Below are positions 1 through 5,587 of a stretch of DNA of 11,204 bases, piece after piece. Position 1 is the stretch's first letter. Every line of letters starts with the position of its first letter. The position numbers and the translations under genes are program-made. The notes below the pieces were generated by a model that was not told the origin of the DNA, did no database searches, and saw only the letters and a program-made list of their open reading frames with translations. The DNA comes from JAYEHK01 sp034659475 (GTDB taxonomy: Bacteria > Bacillota > Syntrophomonadia > Syntrophomonadales > Syntrophomonadaceae), in assembly GCA_034659475.1 (NCBI GenBank), contig JAYEHK010000135.1, positions 1 through 11,204 of the forward strand, given 5' to 3'.

Positions 1-125
1 TCGCAATACGTAATGGAAACTAATTTATTTTCTGAATAAGTTAAGAGCCTAGCACCTTTTTTGCTTTTGGAGTCTGTTTCCGTTCTCACGTGGTCCGTTC
101 CGCGGCAGGGATTAACCTAGCTTTG

Positions 126-220
126 GTGAGGGGTTAGGGGTTAGGGGTTAAGAGTTAGGGGGTTAGACGCTTCGCGTCAAACATTTTCCTCACCCCTCAC
201 CCCTAACTCCTTACTCCTTA
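126..220. repeat. Telomere-like G-run array facing a C-rich arm
   Basis: Positions 130-165 contain GGGGTTA three times, then AGAGTTA and GGGGGTTA. The four G-runs (130-133, 137-140, 144-147, 158-162) meet the pattern of an intramolecular G-quadruplex. A C-rich arm at 188-220 (CACCCCTCACCCCTAACTCC and flanks) is roughly its reverse complement. The two arms can therefore pair imperfectly around a small hairpin, GACGC-TTC-GCGTC, at 166-178. The function is unknown. It resembles a dispersed intergenic repeat more than a regulatory site of one gene. Confidence 0.7.
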
Positions 221-278
221 TTGAAATAGTCTGCCGTGTAAGAGGAGGAAATTATATTGACATCCCTTCTGAACCGTT

Positions 279-340
279 CCAACTAACCAACTAACCAACT
301 GACCAACTAACCAACTAACCAACTAACCAACTGTCCAACT
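279..340. repeat. 8-bp tandem repeat, CCAACTAA, 7.75 units
   Basis: Seven full units and a six-base partial unit run head to tail. Units 1, 2, 4, 5 and 6 are CCAACTAA, unit 3 is CCAACTGA, unit 7 is CCAACTGT, and the last is CCAACT. There are no spacers, so this is not CRISPR. Such arrays vary in copy number by slippage. A related CCAACT...AGTTGG hairpin occurs at 5375-5395. Confidence 0.9.
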
Positions 341-370
341 TTACGTCGCATTATCTCTCTATTACGACGC

Positions 371-401
371 AAAAAAGCCGGGGACAGAATCTCCGGCTTT
401 T
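371..401 (-). terminator. Rho-independent terminator of the acyl-CoA dehydrogenase gene
   Basis: The arms AAAAGCCGG (373-381) and CCGGCTTTT (393-401) pair perfectly and can extend by a G-U and a G-C pair. Read on the minus strand, the hairpin ends in six T's (the A-run at 371-376). It lies 20 bases past the stop codon of the minus-strand gene. Confidence 0.9.
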
Positions 402-421
402 AGCTAAAATAAAATTTAGCT

Positions 422-2254
422 TTAGAAGAAGTATTCGGCTTTCATGTCTACGGCTGAGAAATCAGCTGTGTCAAAGGATTTTTTAATCGCAAAAATATTG
501 GGAACTTCGTTCATCATAAAGAAACGAGCGCTGGCGATTTTGCCTTTGTAGAAGTTTGCATCAAAGTGATCTTCGCCCAGTTCATCAAGTTTCTTTTGAG
601 CGACCATACCCTGATCCAGAATTAACATACCACAATAGACCTGGGACATCGCAAACATGATGCGAGTTGCCCACAGAGGCATGTAGCTGATTTTTCCTTC
701 TTTCATTTTGCCCATGAGCAGCATTAAGATTTCAGAGAATGCGCCGTAAGCCTCTGACAACATTTTTACTTCAGCGGCAAAGTCTTTATCTTCCTTGTGC
801 GTTTCAATAAACTGTCCGATTTCTCCCATCCATTTTCTGAACGGTTTGCCTTTTTCCATGTTGAATTTGCGTCCGACCAGATCCATGGATTGGATATAGG
901 TGGTGCCTTCCCAGATGGAATAGATTTTTACGTCGCGGGCCAGTTGTGCAACGGGATATTCTTCGCTGTAACCATAACCGCCATAACACTGGATGGCTTC
1001 ACCGCATAGACCCCATGCCATTTCTGTCAGATATGCTTTACATAGGGGGTTATTAACCATAAACATATCGTCATAGGCTTTCTTTTCATCTGGATCAGAT
1101 GAAGCCAGGGCCATATCTGTGTACCAGTAGGTTTTGTAGAGCAGGGCTCTCATGGCTTCGGTGCAAGCCTTTTGGTGAAGAAGCATGCGCTTTACATCTT
1201 CGTGTTCAATGATGGTTACACGGGGACCCTTGGGATCGGTCATTTTATTTCCCTGGACACGCATTTTTGAATAGTCAACGGCGTTCCAGTAAGCTTGACC
1301 AGCACAGGCTAAAGCCATCATACCAGTATTAAGACGTGCCTCGTTCATCATCATGAACATCTGGGATAGACCCTGCCCTTTTCCGTCTTCTCCAGGTGCT
1401 TTACCAACAATCCATCCGTAACAATCATTGTTTTCTCCATAGGACAGGGTACAGGTAGCGGATCCTTTAAGGCCCATTTTGTGTTCAATGCCCACTGTAG
1501 TGACGTCGTTCCAGTCGGTAATGTTTTTGTCTTTGTCGAAACGATATTTGGGGACTGCAAACAGGGAAATACCTGCGGTACCTTCACGCGCTCCTTCGGT
1601 TCTGGCGAGTACGAGGTGAACAATGTTATCCCATAGATCGGTGTCACCTGCCGTTATAAAGCACTTGGTTCCTTTGATCTTGAACATGTCAGGGGTATCA
1701 GTCGGGTAGGCTTTGGTTGTTACTGCACCAAGGTCAGAACCGGCTCCGGGCTCGGTTAGATTCATGGTGCCGCCCCACTCTGCTGAAAACATTTTTTCCG
1801 TGAACATGCCCTTGATTTCTTCGCTGGCATAGGACTCGATAACGTCTGCTGCTGTTCCGCCTGCACCCCAGTACATAACCATACAGGGAGATGCCGAGGT
1901 TAGCATTTCATTCTGACAGGCGGAAAACAAACGAGGAGCATGGCCTTCTTCTTTGTAATCAAAAGCGGATGCACCCATGCCTGCTTCGCAGACTGTGTTA
2001 TAGGCCTGCTTTAATGATTCGGGCAGGAAAACCTTTCCGTCTTTAAACTGTGCGCCAATGGTATCCGCATCTCCATTAGCAGGGGACACTACATCGCGAG
2101 CAATTTTGTAGGCTACATCGATGAAGGCATCCAGGTCGTCTACGGAATAATATTCTTTGTACTCGTCGCAAGCCAAAAGTTTTTCCGTATCGAGCCATTC
2201 CTTAACAATAAATTTCATTTCTCGGGTGTCGAATAAATAGTTTGTCGATGGCAT
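422..2254 (-). CDS. Long-form acyl-CoA dehydrogenase (FAD), about 610 aa
   Basis: This is a predicted FAD flavoenzyme that makes the alpha,beta double bond in an acyl-CoA and passes electrons to electron-transfer flavoprotein. An N-terminal helical extension characteristic of the long subfamily (NYLFDTREMKF, residues 5-15) comes first. The acyl-CoA dehydrogenase core follows, with TEPGAGSDLG at 167-176 and CFITAGD near 198-204. The catalytic base is expected at Glu449 in SIWEGTT, preceded by GGYGYSEEYPVAQLARD (425-441). A C-terminal helical extension runs from about 465 to 610. Ordinary family members have about 380 residues; the length fits the 600-residue group that includes methylmercaptopropionyl-CoA dehydrogenase-like enzymes. 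I place the start at ATG 2254-2252: AGGAGG (2266-2261) lies 6 bases upstream and the family-like sequence begins there, although the frame is open 15 codons further. The gene is transcribed alone from the tandem promoters at 2338-2394. No electron-transfer flavoprotein gene is in view. The substrate cannot be read from the sequence. Confidence 0.93.
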   Translation of the reverse strand: MPSTNYLFDTREMKFIVKEWLDTEKLLACDEYKEYYSVDDLDAFIDVAYKIARDVVSPANGDADTIGAQFKDGKVFLPESLKQAYNTVCEAGMGASAFDYKEEGHAPRLFSACQNEMLTSASPCMVMYWGAGGTAADVIESYASEEIKGMFTEKMFSAEWGGTMNLTEPGAGSDLGAVTTKAYPTDTPDMFKIKGTKCFITAGDTDLWDNIVHLVLARTEGAREGTAGISLFAVPKYRFDKDKNITDWNDVTTVGIEHKMGLKGSATCTLSYGENNDCYGWIVGKAPGEDGKGQGLSQMFMMMNEARLNTGMMALACAGQAYWNAVDYSKMRVQGNKMTDPKGPRVTIIEHEDVKRMLLHQKACTEAMRALLYKTYWYTDMALASSDPDEKKAYDDMFMVNNPLCKAYLTEMAWGLCGEAIQCYGGYGYSEEYPVAQLARDVKIYSIWEGTTYIQSMDLVGRKFNMEKGKPFRKWMGEIGQFIETHKEDKDFAAEVKMLSEAYGAFSEILMLLMGKMKEGKISYMPLWATRIMFAMSQVYCGMLILDQGMVAQKKLDELGEDHFDANFYKGKIASARFFMMNEVPNIFAIKKSFDTADFSAVDMKAEYFF

Positions 2255-2337
2255 AAGAATCCTCCTTAATATATTTAAATTTTTATTCAATTCGTACAAT
2301 TATTTATTATTAAACTTATTTACTATGTAATAACTTT

Positions 2338-2366
2338 ATAATAGGTTGATTTAATAACGTTGTCAA
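2338..2366 (-). promoter_or_regulatory. Proximal sigma-A-type promoter for the acyl-CoA dehydrogenase gene
   Basis: On the minus strand there is TTGACA (2366-2361), a 17-bp spacer and TATTAT (2343-2338). This is a near-consensus vegetative promoter. Its predicted start, near 2331, gives a leader of about 77 bases before the ATG at 2254. Confidence 0.75.
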
Positions 2367-2401
2367 TTCTAATTTGATTTAATAACGTTGTCAATTCTAA
2401 T
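2346..2401. repeat. 28-bp tandem direct repeat, two full copies
   Basis: The unit beginning TTGATTTAATAACGTTGTCA occurs at 2346-2373 and again at 2374-2401 without mismatch. A further six matching bases (2402-2407) continue into the neighbouring element. The repeat contains a TTGACA box on the minus strand and the palindrome AACGTT, so it duplicates a promoter and may also duplicate a regulator site. Confidence 0.9.
2366..2394 (-). promoter_or_regulatory. Distal duplicate promoter for the acyl-CoA dehydrogenase gene
   Basis: The 28-bp duplication supplies a second TTGACA (2394-2389). Exactly 17 bp further, TAGAAT (2371-2366) matches the -10 consensus at five of six bases. Its -10 element overlaps the -35 element of the proximal promoter by one base, so the two probably cannot be occupied at once. 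Confidence 0.55.
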
Positions 2402-2403
2402 TT

Positions 2404-2672
2404 GATTCCCCTGTGGAAAGTCATATTAGTGAGTTTGAATGTATAAATATTCTTCCAGCAGTCTCCGCATGGGGCAACACTAACTACTCGACGAACGGAA
2501 AAAGGGGTACAGGGCAAATTCACGTCCATGTTCAAATGCCCTCTCGCCCCGTCCGTGGGGCTCGCCCCCTTTTTCCGTTCGTCTTCGCAGAGTGTTGCTC
2601 CCATGCTCCGCCAACGCTTCCAGAATATTTATACATTCAAACAGAAGTATTGGGGGTTTTTGCAGTGGAATC
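2404..2672. mobile_element. Miniature inverted-repeat element (copy 1), carrying a nested hairpin element
   Basis: The left end, GATTCCCCTGTGGAAAG (2404-2420), and the reverse complement of the right end, GATTCCACTGCAAAAAC (2656-2672), form imperfect terminal inverted repeats. Both sides are flanked by TAATTT (2398-2403 and 2673-2678), which looks like a 6-bp target duplication. Its outer parts match a second, 64-bp copy at 8506-8569. It encodes no plausible transposase, so it would be non-autonomous. Confidence 0.65.
2433..2642. mobile_element. Nested 210-bp long-hairpin element inside copy 1
   Basis: A perfect 21-bp inverted repeat forms the ends (2433-2453 and 2622-2642, beginning GTTTGAATGTATAAA). 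The arms continue imperfectly inward and end in a perfect 17-bp pair, ACGAACGGAAAAAGGGG (2491-2507) with 2566-2582. The loop (2508-2565) has its own GGGCA/TGCCC stem. The empty copy at 8506-8569 lacks this block, which suggests insertion into copy 1. Open frames on both strands are by-products of the hairpin. Confidence 0.65.
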
Positions 2673-2698
2673 TAATTTAGATCAGTTTAAGTGCATAA

Positions 2699-2716
2699 GG
2701 GGTCAAGCCTGACCCC
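2699..2716. repeat. Short perfect hairpin, GGGGTCA-AGCC-TGACCCC
   Basis: Seven-base perfect arms surround a four-base loop. No T-run follows, so it is a poor terminator. It looks like a small palindromic intergenic repeat. Confidence 0.6.
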
Positions 2717-2789
2717 CTGATGTTGCAATTTAAGAAGGTAGAATGTTGAAAAGTCATAAAATATTGTTATTGCATGGCAGGGAGATGAC

Positions 2790-2801
2790 TTGGCAAGCCA
2801 A
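2790..2801. other. Short inverted repeat TTGGC-AA-GCCAA
   Basis: A perfect 5-bp inverted repeat lies about 50 bp upstream of the proposed riboswitch promoter. It could be an operator, but there is no independent support. I see nothing else between 2717 and 2847. Confidence 0.25.
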
Positions 2802-2847
2802 TACTGGTATTCTGGGCAGAACGCCGAATTTTAGCGAAATATAAAGG

Positions 2848-2876
2848 TTGCGGTTATTCATAATTAGAGATAAAGT
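2848..2876 (+). promoter_or_regulatory. Possible promoter of the riboswitch-aminomutase transcript
   Basis: TTGCGG (2848-2853), a 17-bp spacer and TAAAGT (2871-2876) make a moderate vegetative match. The expected start, near 2883, lies just upstream of the aptamer, which is where a leader should begin. Confidence 0.4.
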
Positions 2877-2898
2877 ATGTTTATAGCATGGTGCAGTA

Positions 2899-3015
2899 CA
2901 TGCTTCTTGCCGAGTTTTACTACATGTGAAAGCGGGGGAACCAAATTTGGGGTGAATCCGGTTTATCGGTAGGGCTGCCCTTAGCCCGAATCCGTCAGCT
3001 AACCTCGTAGGCATA
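2899..3015 (+). ncRNA. Cyclic di-AMP riboswitch aptamer (ydaO/yuaA class)
   Basis: The stretch carries the conserved blocks of the ydaO class in order: GCCGAGTTTTAC (2909-2920), AGCGGGGGAACCAAA (2931-2945), TTGGGGTGAATCC (2947-2959), a GGGCTGCCC-type stem (2972-2980), GCCCGAATCCGTCAGCTAAC (2984-3003) and CTCGTAGGCAT (3004-3014). ATGC (2900-2903) pairs with GCAT (3011-3014) to close the outer stem. This class binds c-di-AMP and usually shuts expression off when the ligand is bound. It sits in the leader of the aminomutase gene on the same strand, with a terminator downstream. Confidence 0.92.
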
Positions 3016-3044
3016 ATGGGGAGGGTAACAAATCAATAAGTGCA

Positions 3045-3104
3045 TACCCTCTTATTTCTAAGACTGTAAACGGTGATTTTTAGAAACAAGGAGGGTTATT
3101 TTTG
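3045..3104 (+). terminator. Riboswitch expression platform: terminator covering the ribosome site
   Basis: The 5' arm (3045-3061, TACCCTC...TTTCTAA) pairs with the 3' arm (3080-3098, TTAGAAA...GAGGGTTA) with one mismatch and one bulge, followed by TTATTTTT. The 3' arm includes the gene's Shine-Dalgarno AAGGAGGG (3088-3095), and the TTG start codon (3102-3104) overlaps the end of the T-tract. Upstream, GAGGGTA (3021-3027) pairs perfectly with TACCCTC (3045-3051) and could be the competing antiterminator. How ligand binding shifts this pairing is not clear from the sequence. Confidence 0.8.
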
Positions 3105-4355
3105 ATTAATCAGGAAAATCGGATTACTAAGAGAGAAGTTTCACTTATGAGGGCCGAAGAACTACGCAGCGAAATCGCACAGTATATTCAAATTGAACCT
3201 ACCATTCAAACCGGTATACGTATGCACCAGCGTACCGAGAATAATCGCCAGCAGCTTTTAGAGTTTTTTCAGGCAACTGAAAAAGACTGGAAAAGCTGGG
3301 GCTGGCAGATGAAACATCGCATTAGCAATCCTGACATACTTTCTCATTTCCTGCCTTTTAACGAGTTTGAAATGCAGGCTTTACGTAAGATCAGCGAAAA
3401 GGTGAGATGGGCTGTTTCACCCTACTATTTAAGTTTGATCGATTTTAATAATTACTATGAATCTCCGGTGTATAAGCAGGCTGTGCCTAGCATATTGGAA
3501 CTCCGGGATAAGTCGGGAACTGTTGACCCAATGGGGGAGGAGACGACAAATCCTGCTCCGCTTATTACCCGCAGGTATCCCGATCGTTTGATCATCAATG
3601 TTACGAATCAGTGCGGCATGTATTGCAGACATTGTCAGCGGCGCAGAAACTTTGGAGAAATCGATTATCACGCTGCTCGCTCAGATATGGAAGCCGCTGT
3701 GCAGTATATTCGTGAGAACCCTGAAATAAGGGATGTCCTTATTACGGGTGGAGATGCATTAATGCTAAGTGATAAAACGATTGATTGGCTCTTAGGTGAA
3801 CTGGATGCAATCGAACATGTTGAGATTAAGCGTCTCGGGACCCGCGTGCCGGTTACTCTTCCGCAGCGAATCACCTCTGCTTTGTGTGCTGTGCTGAAAA
3901 AGCATCCACCTATATATATTAATACCCAGTTCAATGTACCCGAAGAGGTAACTCCTGAAGCTAAAGAGGCTTGTGATCATTTGATTGAGGCTGGGGTTGT
4001 GCTGGGAAACCAGGCTGTATTGCTAAAAGGGATCAATGATAATGTACACATTATGAAGAAACTGAACCAGGAACTATTAAAAATAAGAGTTAGACCATAC
4101 TATATTTTTCACGCCAAGCAGGTAAGAGGAACCTCACACTTTATTTCCTCGGTAGAAAAGGGCCTGGAAATTATGGAAAACCTGCGTGGATTCACATCAG
4201 GATTAGCGGTGCCTACGTATATTATTAACGCGCCGGATGGCTATGGGAAGACGCCGGTAAATCCTCGCTATGTTTTAAATTTGACTGATGATGAAGTGAT
4301 TTTTCGGACCTGGCAAGGCAGACAATTCAACTATCCGAATCATTCTGAAGGATAG
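3102..4355 (+). CDS. eam: Radical-SAM, PLP-dependent aminomutase; probable glutamate 2,3-aminomutase
   Basis: This is a predicted cytosolic enzyme that moves an alpha-amino group to the beta carbon using a 4Fe-4S cluster, S-adenosylmethionine and pyridoxal phosphate. The radical-SAM motif is CGMYCRHC (Cys171, Cys175, Cys178), followed by QRRR. The PLP lysine is expected at Lys383 in APDGYGKTPV. In lysine 2,3-aminomutase two aspartates bind the substrate's distal amino group, in the QCD and VDAPGG segments. Here those segments read HAK (Lys339) and INAPDG (Asn376), the Lys/Asn pair described for clostridial glutamate 2,3-aminomutase, which makes beta-glutamate. The length (417 aa) fits. The TTG start is chosen because AAGGAGGG lies 6 bases upstream; ATG 3147 has only a weak site. 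No acetyltransferase gene for acetyl-beta-lysine follows. The gene appears monocistronic, under the c-di-AMP riboswitch and ended by the terminator at 4411-4438. Lysine 2,3-aminomutase is the alternative reading. Confidence 0.85.
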   Translation: MINQENRITKREVSLMRAEELRSEIAQYIQIEPTIQTGIRMHQRTENNRQQLLEFFQATEKDWKSWGWQMKHRISNPDILSHFLPFNEFEMQALRKISEKVRWAVSPYYLSLIDFNNYYESPVYKQAVPSILELRDKSGTVDPMGEETTNPAPLITRRYPDRLIINVTNQCGMYCRHCQRRRNFGEIDYHAARSDMEAAVQYIRENPEIRDVLITGGDALMLSDKTIDWLLGELDAIEHVEIKRLGTRVPVTLPQRITSALCAVLKKHPPIYINTQFNVPEEVTPEAKEACDHLIEAGVVLGNQAVLLKGINDNVHIMKKLNQELLKIRVRPYYIFHAKQVRGTSHFISSVEKGLEIMENLRGFTSGLAVPTYIINAPDGYGKTPVNPRYVLNLTDDEVIFRTWQGRQFNYPNHSEG

Positions 4356-4410
4356 GGTTGAATAGAAAAATATAGCTTGAACATGTAATATGTATCAGAA
4401 GGTAAACTTT

Positions 4411-4446
4411 ATCCCCATTGCAATTAAGCAATGGGGATTTTATAAT
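4411..4446 (+). terminator. Terminator of the aminomutase gene
   Basis: Perfect 10-bp arms ATCCCCATTG (4411-4420) and CAATGGGGAT (4429-4438) enclose an 8-base loop and are followed by TTTTATAATT. It lies 55 bases after the aminomutase stop codon. Confidence 0.85.
4418..4446 (+). promoter_or_regulatory. Promoter of the crotonase gene, embedded in the terminator
   Basis: TTGCAA (4418-4423), a 17-bp spacer and a perfect TATAAT (4441-4446) fit a vegetative promoter. The -35 box lies in the terminator's 5' arm and loop, and the -10 box in its T-tract. Predicted initiation near 4453 gives a leader of about 27 bases. Confidence 0.65.
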
Positions 4447-4479
4447 TAACACCATAATAAAAAGTAGGGGGAATGCTTT

Positions 4480-5262
4480 GTGGCGGATTTTGAGTTCTAC
4501 AGGCTTGATTTTGACGGACAGATTGCAACTGTTACCCTGAATCGGCCTGACCGGATGAACACCATGGGAGCAGGGCCGTGGGAAGAGATCAATCTGGTTC
4601 AGGATGCTATTGAGGCAAATCGTGATGTGCGTGTGGTGATCATCAAAGCGGAGGGCCCGAATTTCTCTGTTGGGATTGACCTGAACGATCTGGCAGGTGT
4701 AGATGCCCAGTATGTGAATGATAATATCAATCATCTTCAGCGGACATACACTCGCTGGCAGGAAATGAACCCGGTGGTCATTGCTGCAGTCCACGGACTT
4801 TGCTATGGGGCAGCTTTTGAAATGCTTTGTGCATGTGATATCCGGGTAGCCAGTGAAGATGCTCATTTTGGGATTCAAGAGGTGCGCTTTGGCTTGAGCC
4901 CAGATATGGGGGGGACGCAGCGATTGCCAAGATTGATAGGGACCGGACAGGCGAAACGGTTAATCCTGGCCTGTGAGGAGATTGATGCGAAAGAGGCACG
5001 TGAGATTGGCTTTGTGGAAATTGTTGTCCCGCGGGAGGAACTCTACGCTCGGGTTGAAAAATTGGCTCGCCGTATTGTGGACCGGCCTCCATGGGCAGTG
5101 CGTTTCGGCAAAAAAGCGATTAATGCTTCCCAGGATAGCAGTATAGCAGGAGGACTTTTATTGGAGCAGATACAATCCATCTTTTGTTGTAATACCCAGG
5201 ATCAGAAGGAAGCGATAAATGCCTTTTTTGAAAAACGTAAGCCTGTTTTTGAAGAAAAATAA
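4480..5262 (+). CDS. Enoyl-CoA hydratase/isomerase (crotonase) family protein
   Basis: This is a predicted cytosolic acyl-CoA enzyme of crotonase fold, 260 aa, the usual length. CoA and oxyanion-hole segments are FSVGIDLND (62-70) and HGLCYGAAFEM (105-115). The two acidic residues of classical enoyl-CoA hydratase are both present, at Glu114 (AAFEM) and Glu134 (GIQEV), so hydration of a 2-enoyl-CoA is plausible. Asp142 in SPDMGGTQRLP falls where dienoyl-CoA isomerases have an acidic residue, so isomerase activity is not excluded. The start is GTG: AGGGGG (4466-4471) lies 8 bases upstream, and the nearby ATG at 4473 is out of frame. It has its own promoter after the aminomutase terminator and no close downstream partner. 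A role in beta-oxidation with the divergent acyl-CoA dehydrogenase is possible but not shown. Confidence 0.9.
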   Translation: MADFEFYRLDFDGQIATVTLNRPDRMNTMGAGPWEEINLVQDAIEANRDVRVVIIKAEGPNFSVGIDLNDLAGVDAQYVNDNINHLQRTYTRWQEMNPVVIAAVHGLCYGAAFEMLCACDIRVASEDAHFGIQEVRFGLSPDMGGTQRLPRLIGTGQAKRLILACEEIDAKEAREIGFVEIVVPREELYARVEKLARRIVDRPPWAVRFGKKAINASQDSSIAGGLLLEQIQSIFCCNTQDQKEAINAFFEKRKPVFEEK

Positions 5263-5391
5263 TAAAAATACCGGTTAATTGAGTTTTAACAAACTCTGAA
5301 AAATAGACTGTTTGAATGATTCAGTGATTAATCAGAAGAGCAATGAAAGTGAATGAGAAGCTCGAACATGTCAACCAACTAAAATAACAAG

Positions 5392-5421
5392 TTGGACATA
5401 AGGACTCATCCGTGTTATTAT
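5392..5421 (+). promoter_or_regulatory. Possible promoter of the gene at 5588
   Basis: TTGGAC (5392-5397), an 18-bp spacer and TATTAT (5416-5421) fit a vegetative promoter. The -35 box forms part of the 3' arm of the CCAACT/AGTTGG hairpin. The leader would be about 160 bases and contain the hairpin at 5443-5466. Confidence 0.4.
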
Positions 5422-5442
5422 ATCGCTTGTATTCTGAAGTTT

Positions 5443-5469
5443 ATGCAGCCTGTTAAACGGCTGCATTTT
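5443..5469 (+). terminator. Terminator-like hairpin, possible end of the crotonase transcript or attenuator
   Basis: Perfect 8-bp arms ATGCAGCC (5443-5450) and GGCTGCAT (5459-5466) enclose an 8-base loop and are followed by a short TTTTCC tract. It is 180 bases past the crotonase stop and just downstream of the proposed promoter at 5392-5421, so it may act as an attenuator instead. The T-tract is weak. Confidence 0.45.
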
Positions 5470-5587
5470 CCTTTGGAAAGGATTGTTCATCAAGAATTTT
5501 GTGTCAGGGCTATCCTGACTGGGTATAACTGGGGATTGGAAGGTGAAGCAAGGACCTGTCAGGTAATCTGCAGGGTTCGCAGTAATC

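Larger units (their letters stand above)
1..421. other. Gene-free, repeat-rich intergenic region
   Basis: I find no supported gene here. The stretch holds a G-rich/C-rich imperfect inverted repeat (about 126-220), a short perfect hairpin (166-178), an 8-bp tandem repeat (279-340) and the minus-strand terminator (371-401) of the acyl-CoA dehydrogenase gene. The first 120 bases show no clear start codon with a ribosome site and no recognisable RNA. Confidence 0.6.
5263..5587. other. Gene-free region with several hairpins
   Basis: It holds GAGTTT-TAAC-AAACTC (5281-5296), CCAACT...AGTTGG (5375-5395), the hairpin ATGCAGCC...GGCTGCAT followed by TTTT (5443-5468), and GTCAGG-GCTAT-CCTGAC (5503-5519). 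None matches a riboswitch I recognise. An open frame at 5392-5607 lacks a ribosome site and family resemblance and is not called. Confidence 0.5.

Noticed and set aside
126..220. Real telomere or replicon end
   Set aside because: Ordinary sequence lies on both sides and the array has only a few units; it is an internal repeat.
279..340. CRISPR array
   Set aside because: The units are 8 bp and contiguous with no unique spacers, and no cas gene is present.
2323..2712. Open frames on both strands across the nested hairpin (2323-2604 minus, 2413-2712 plus)
   Set aside because: They arise from the inverted arms, cross repeat boundaries, have no ribosome site and resemble no protein family.
3102..4355. 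Lysine 2,3-aminomutase (kamA/ablA)
   Set aside because: The two lysine-binding aspartates are replaced by Lys and Asn, and no beta-lysine acetyltransferase gene follows.
4327..4878. Minus-strand frame of 183 codons
   Set aside because: It lies opposite the crotonase gene and its promoter-terminator region and has no family resemblance; the plus-strand gene has clear motifs.
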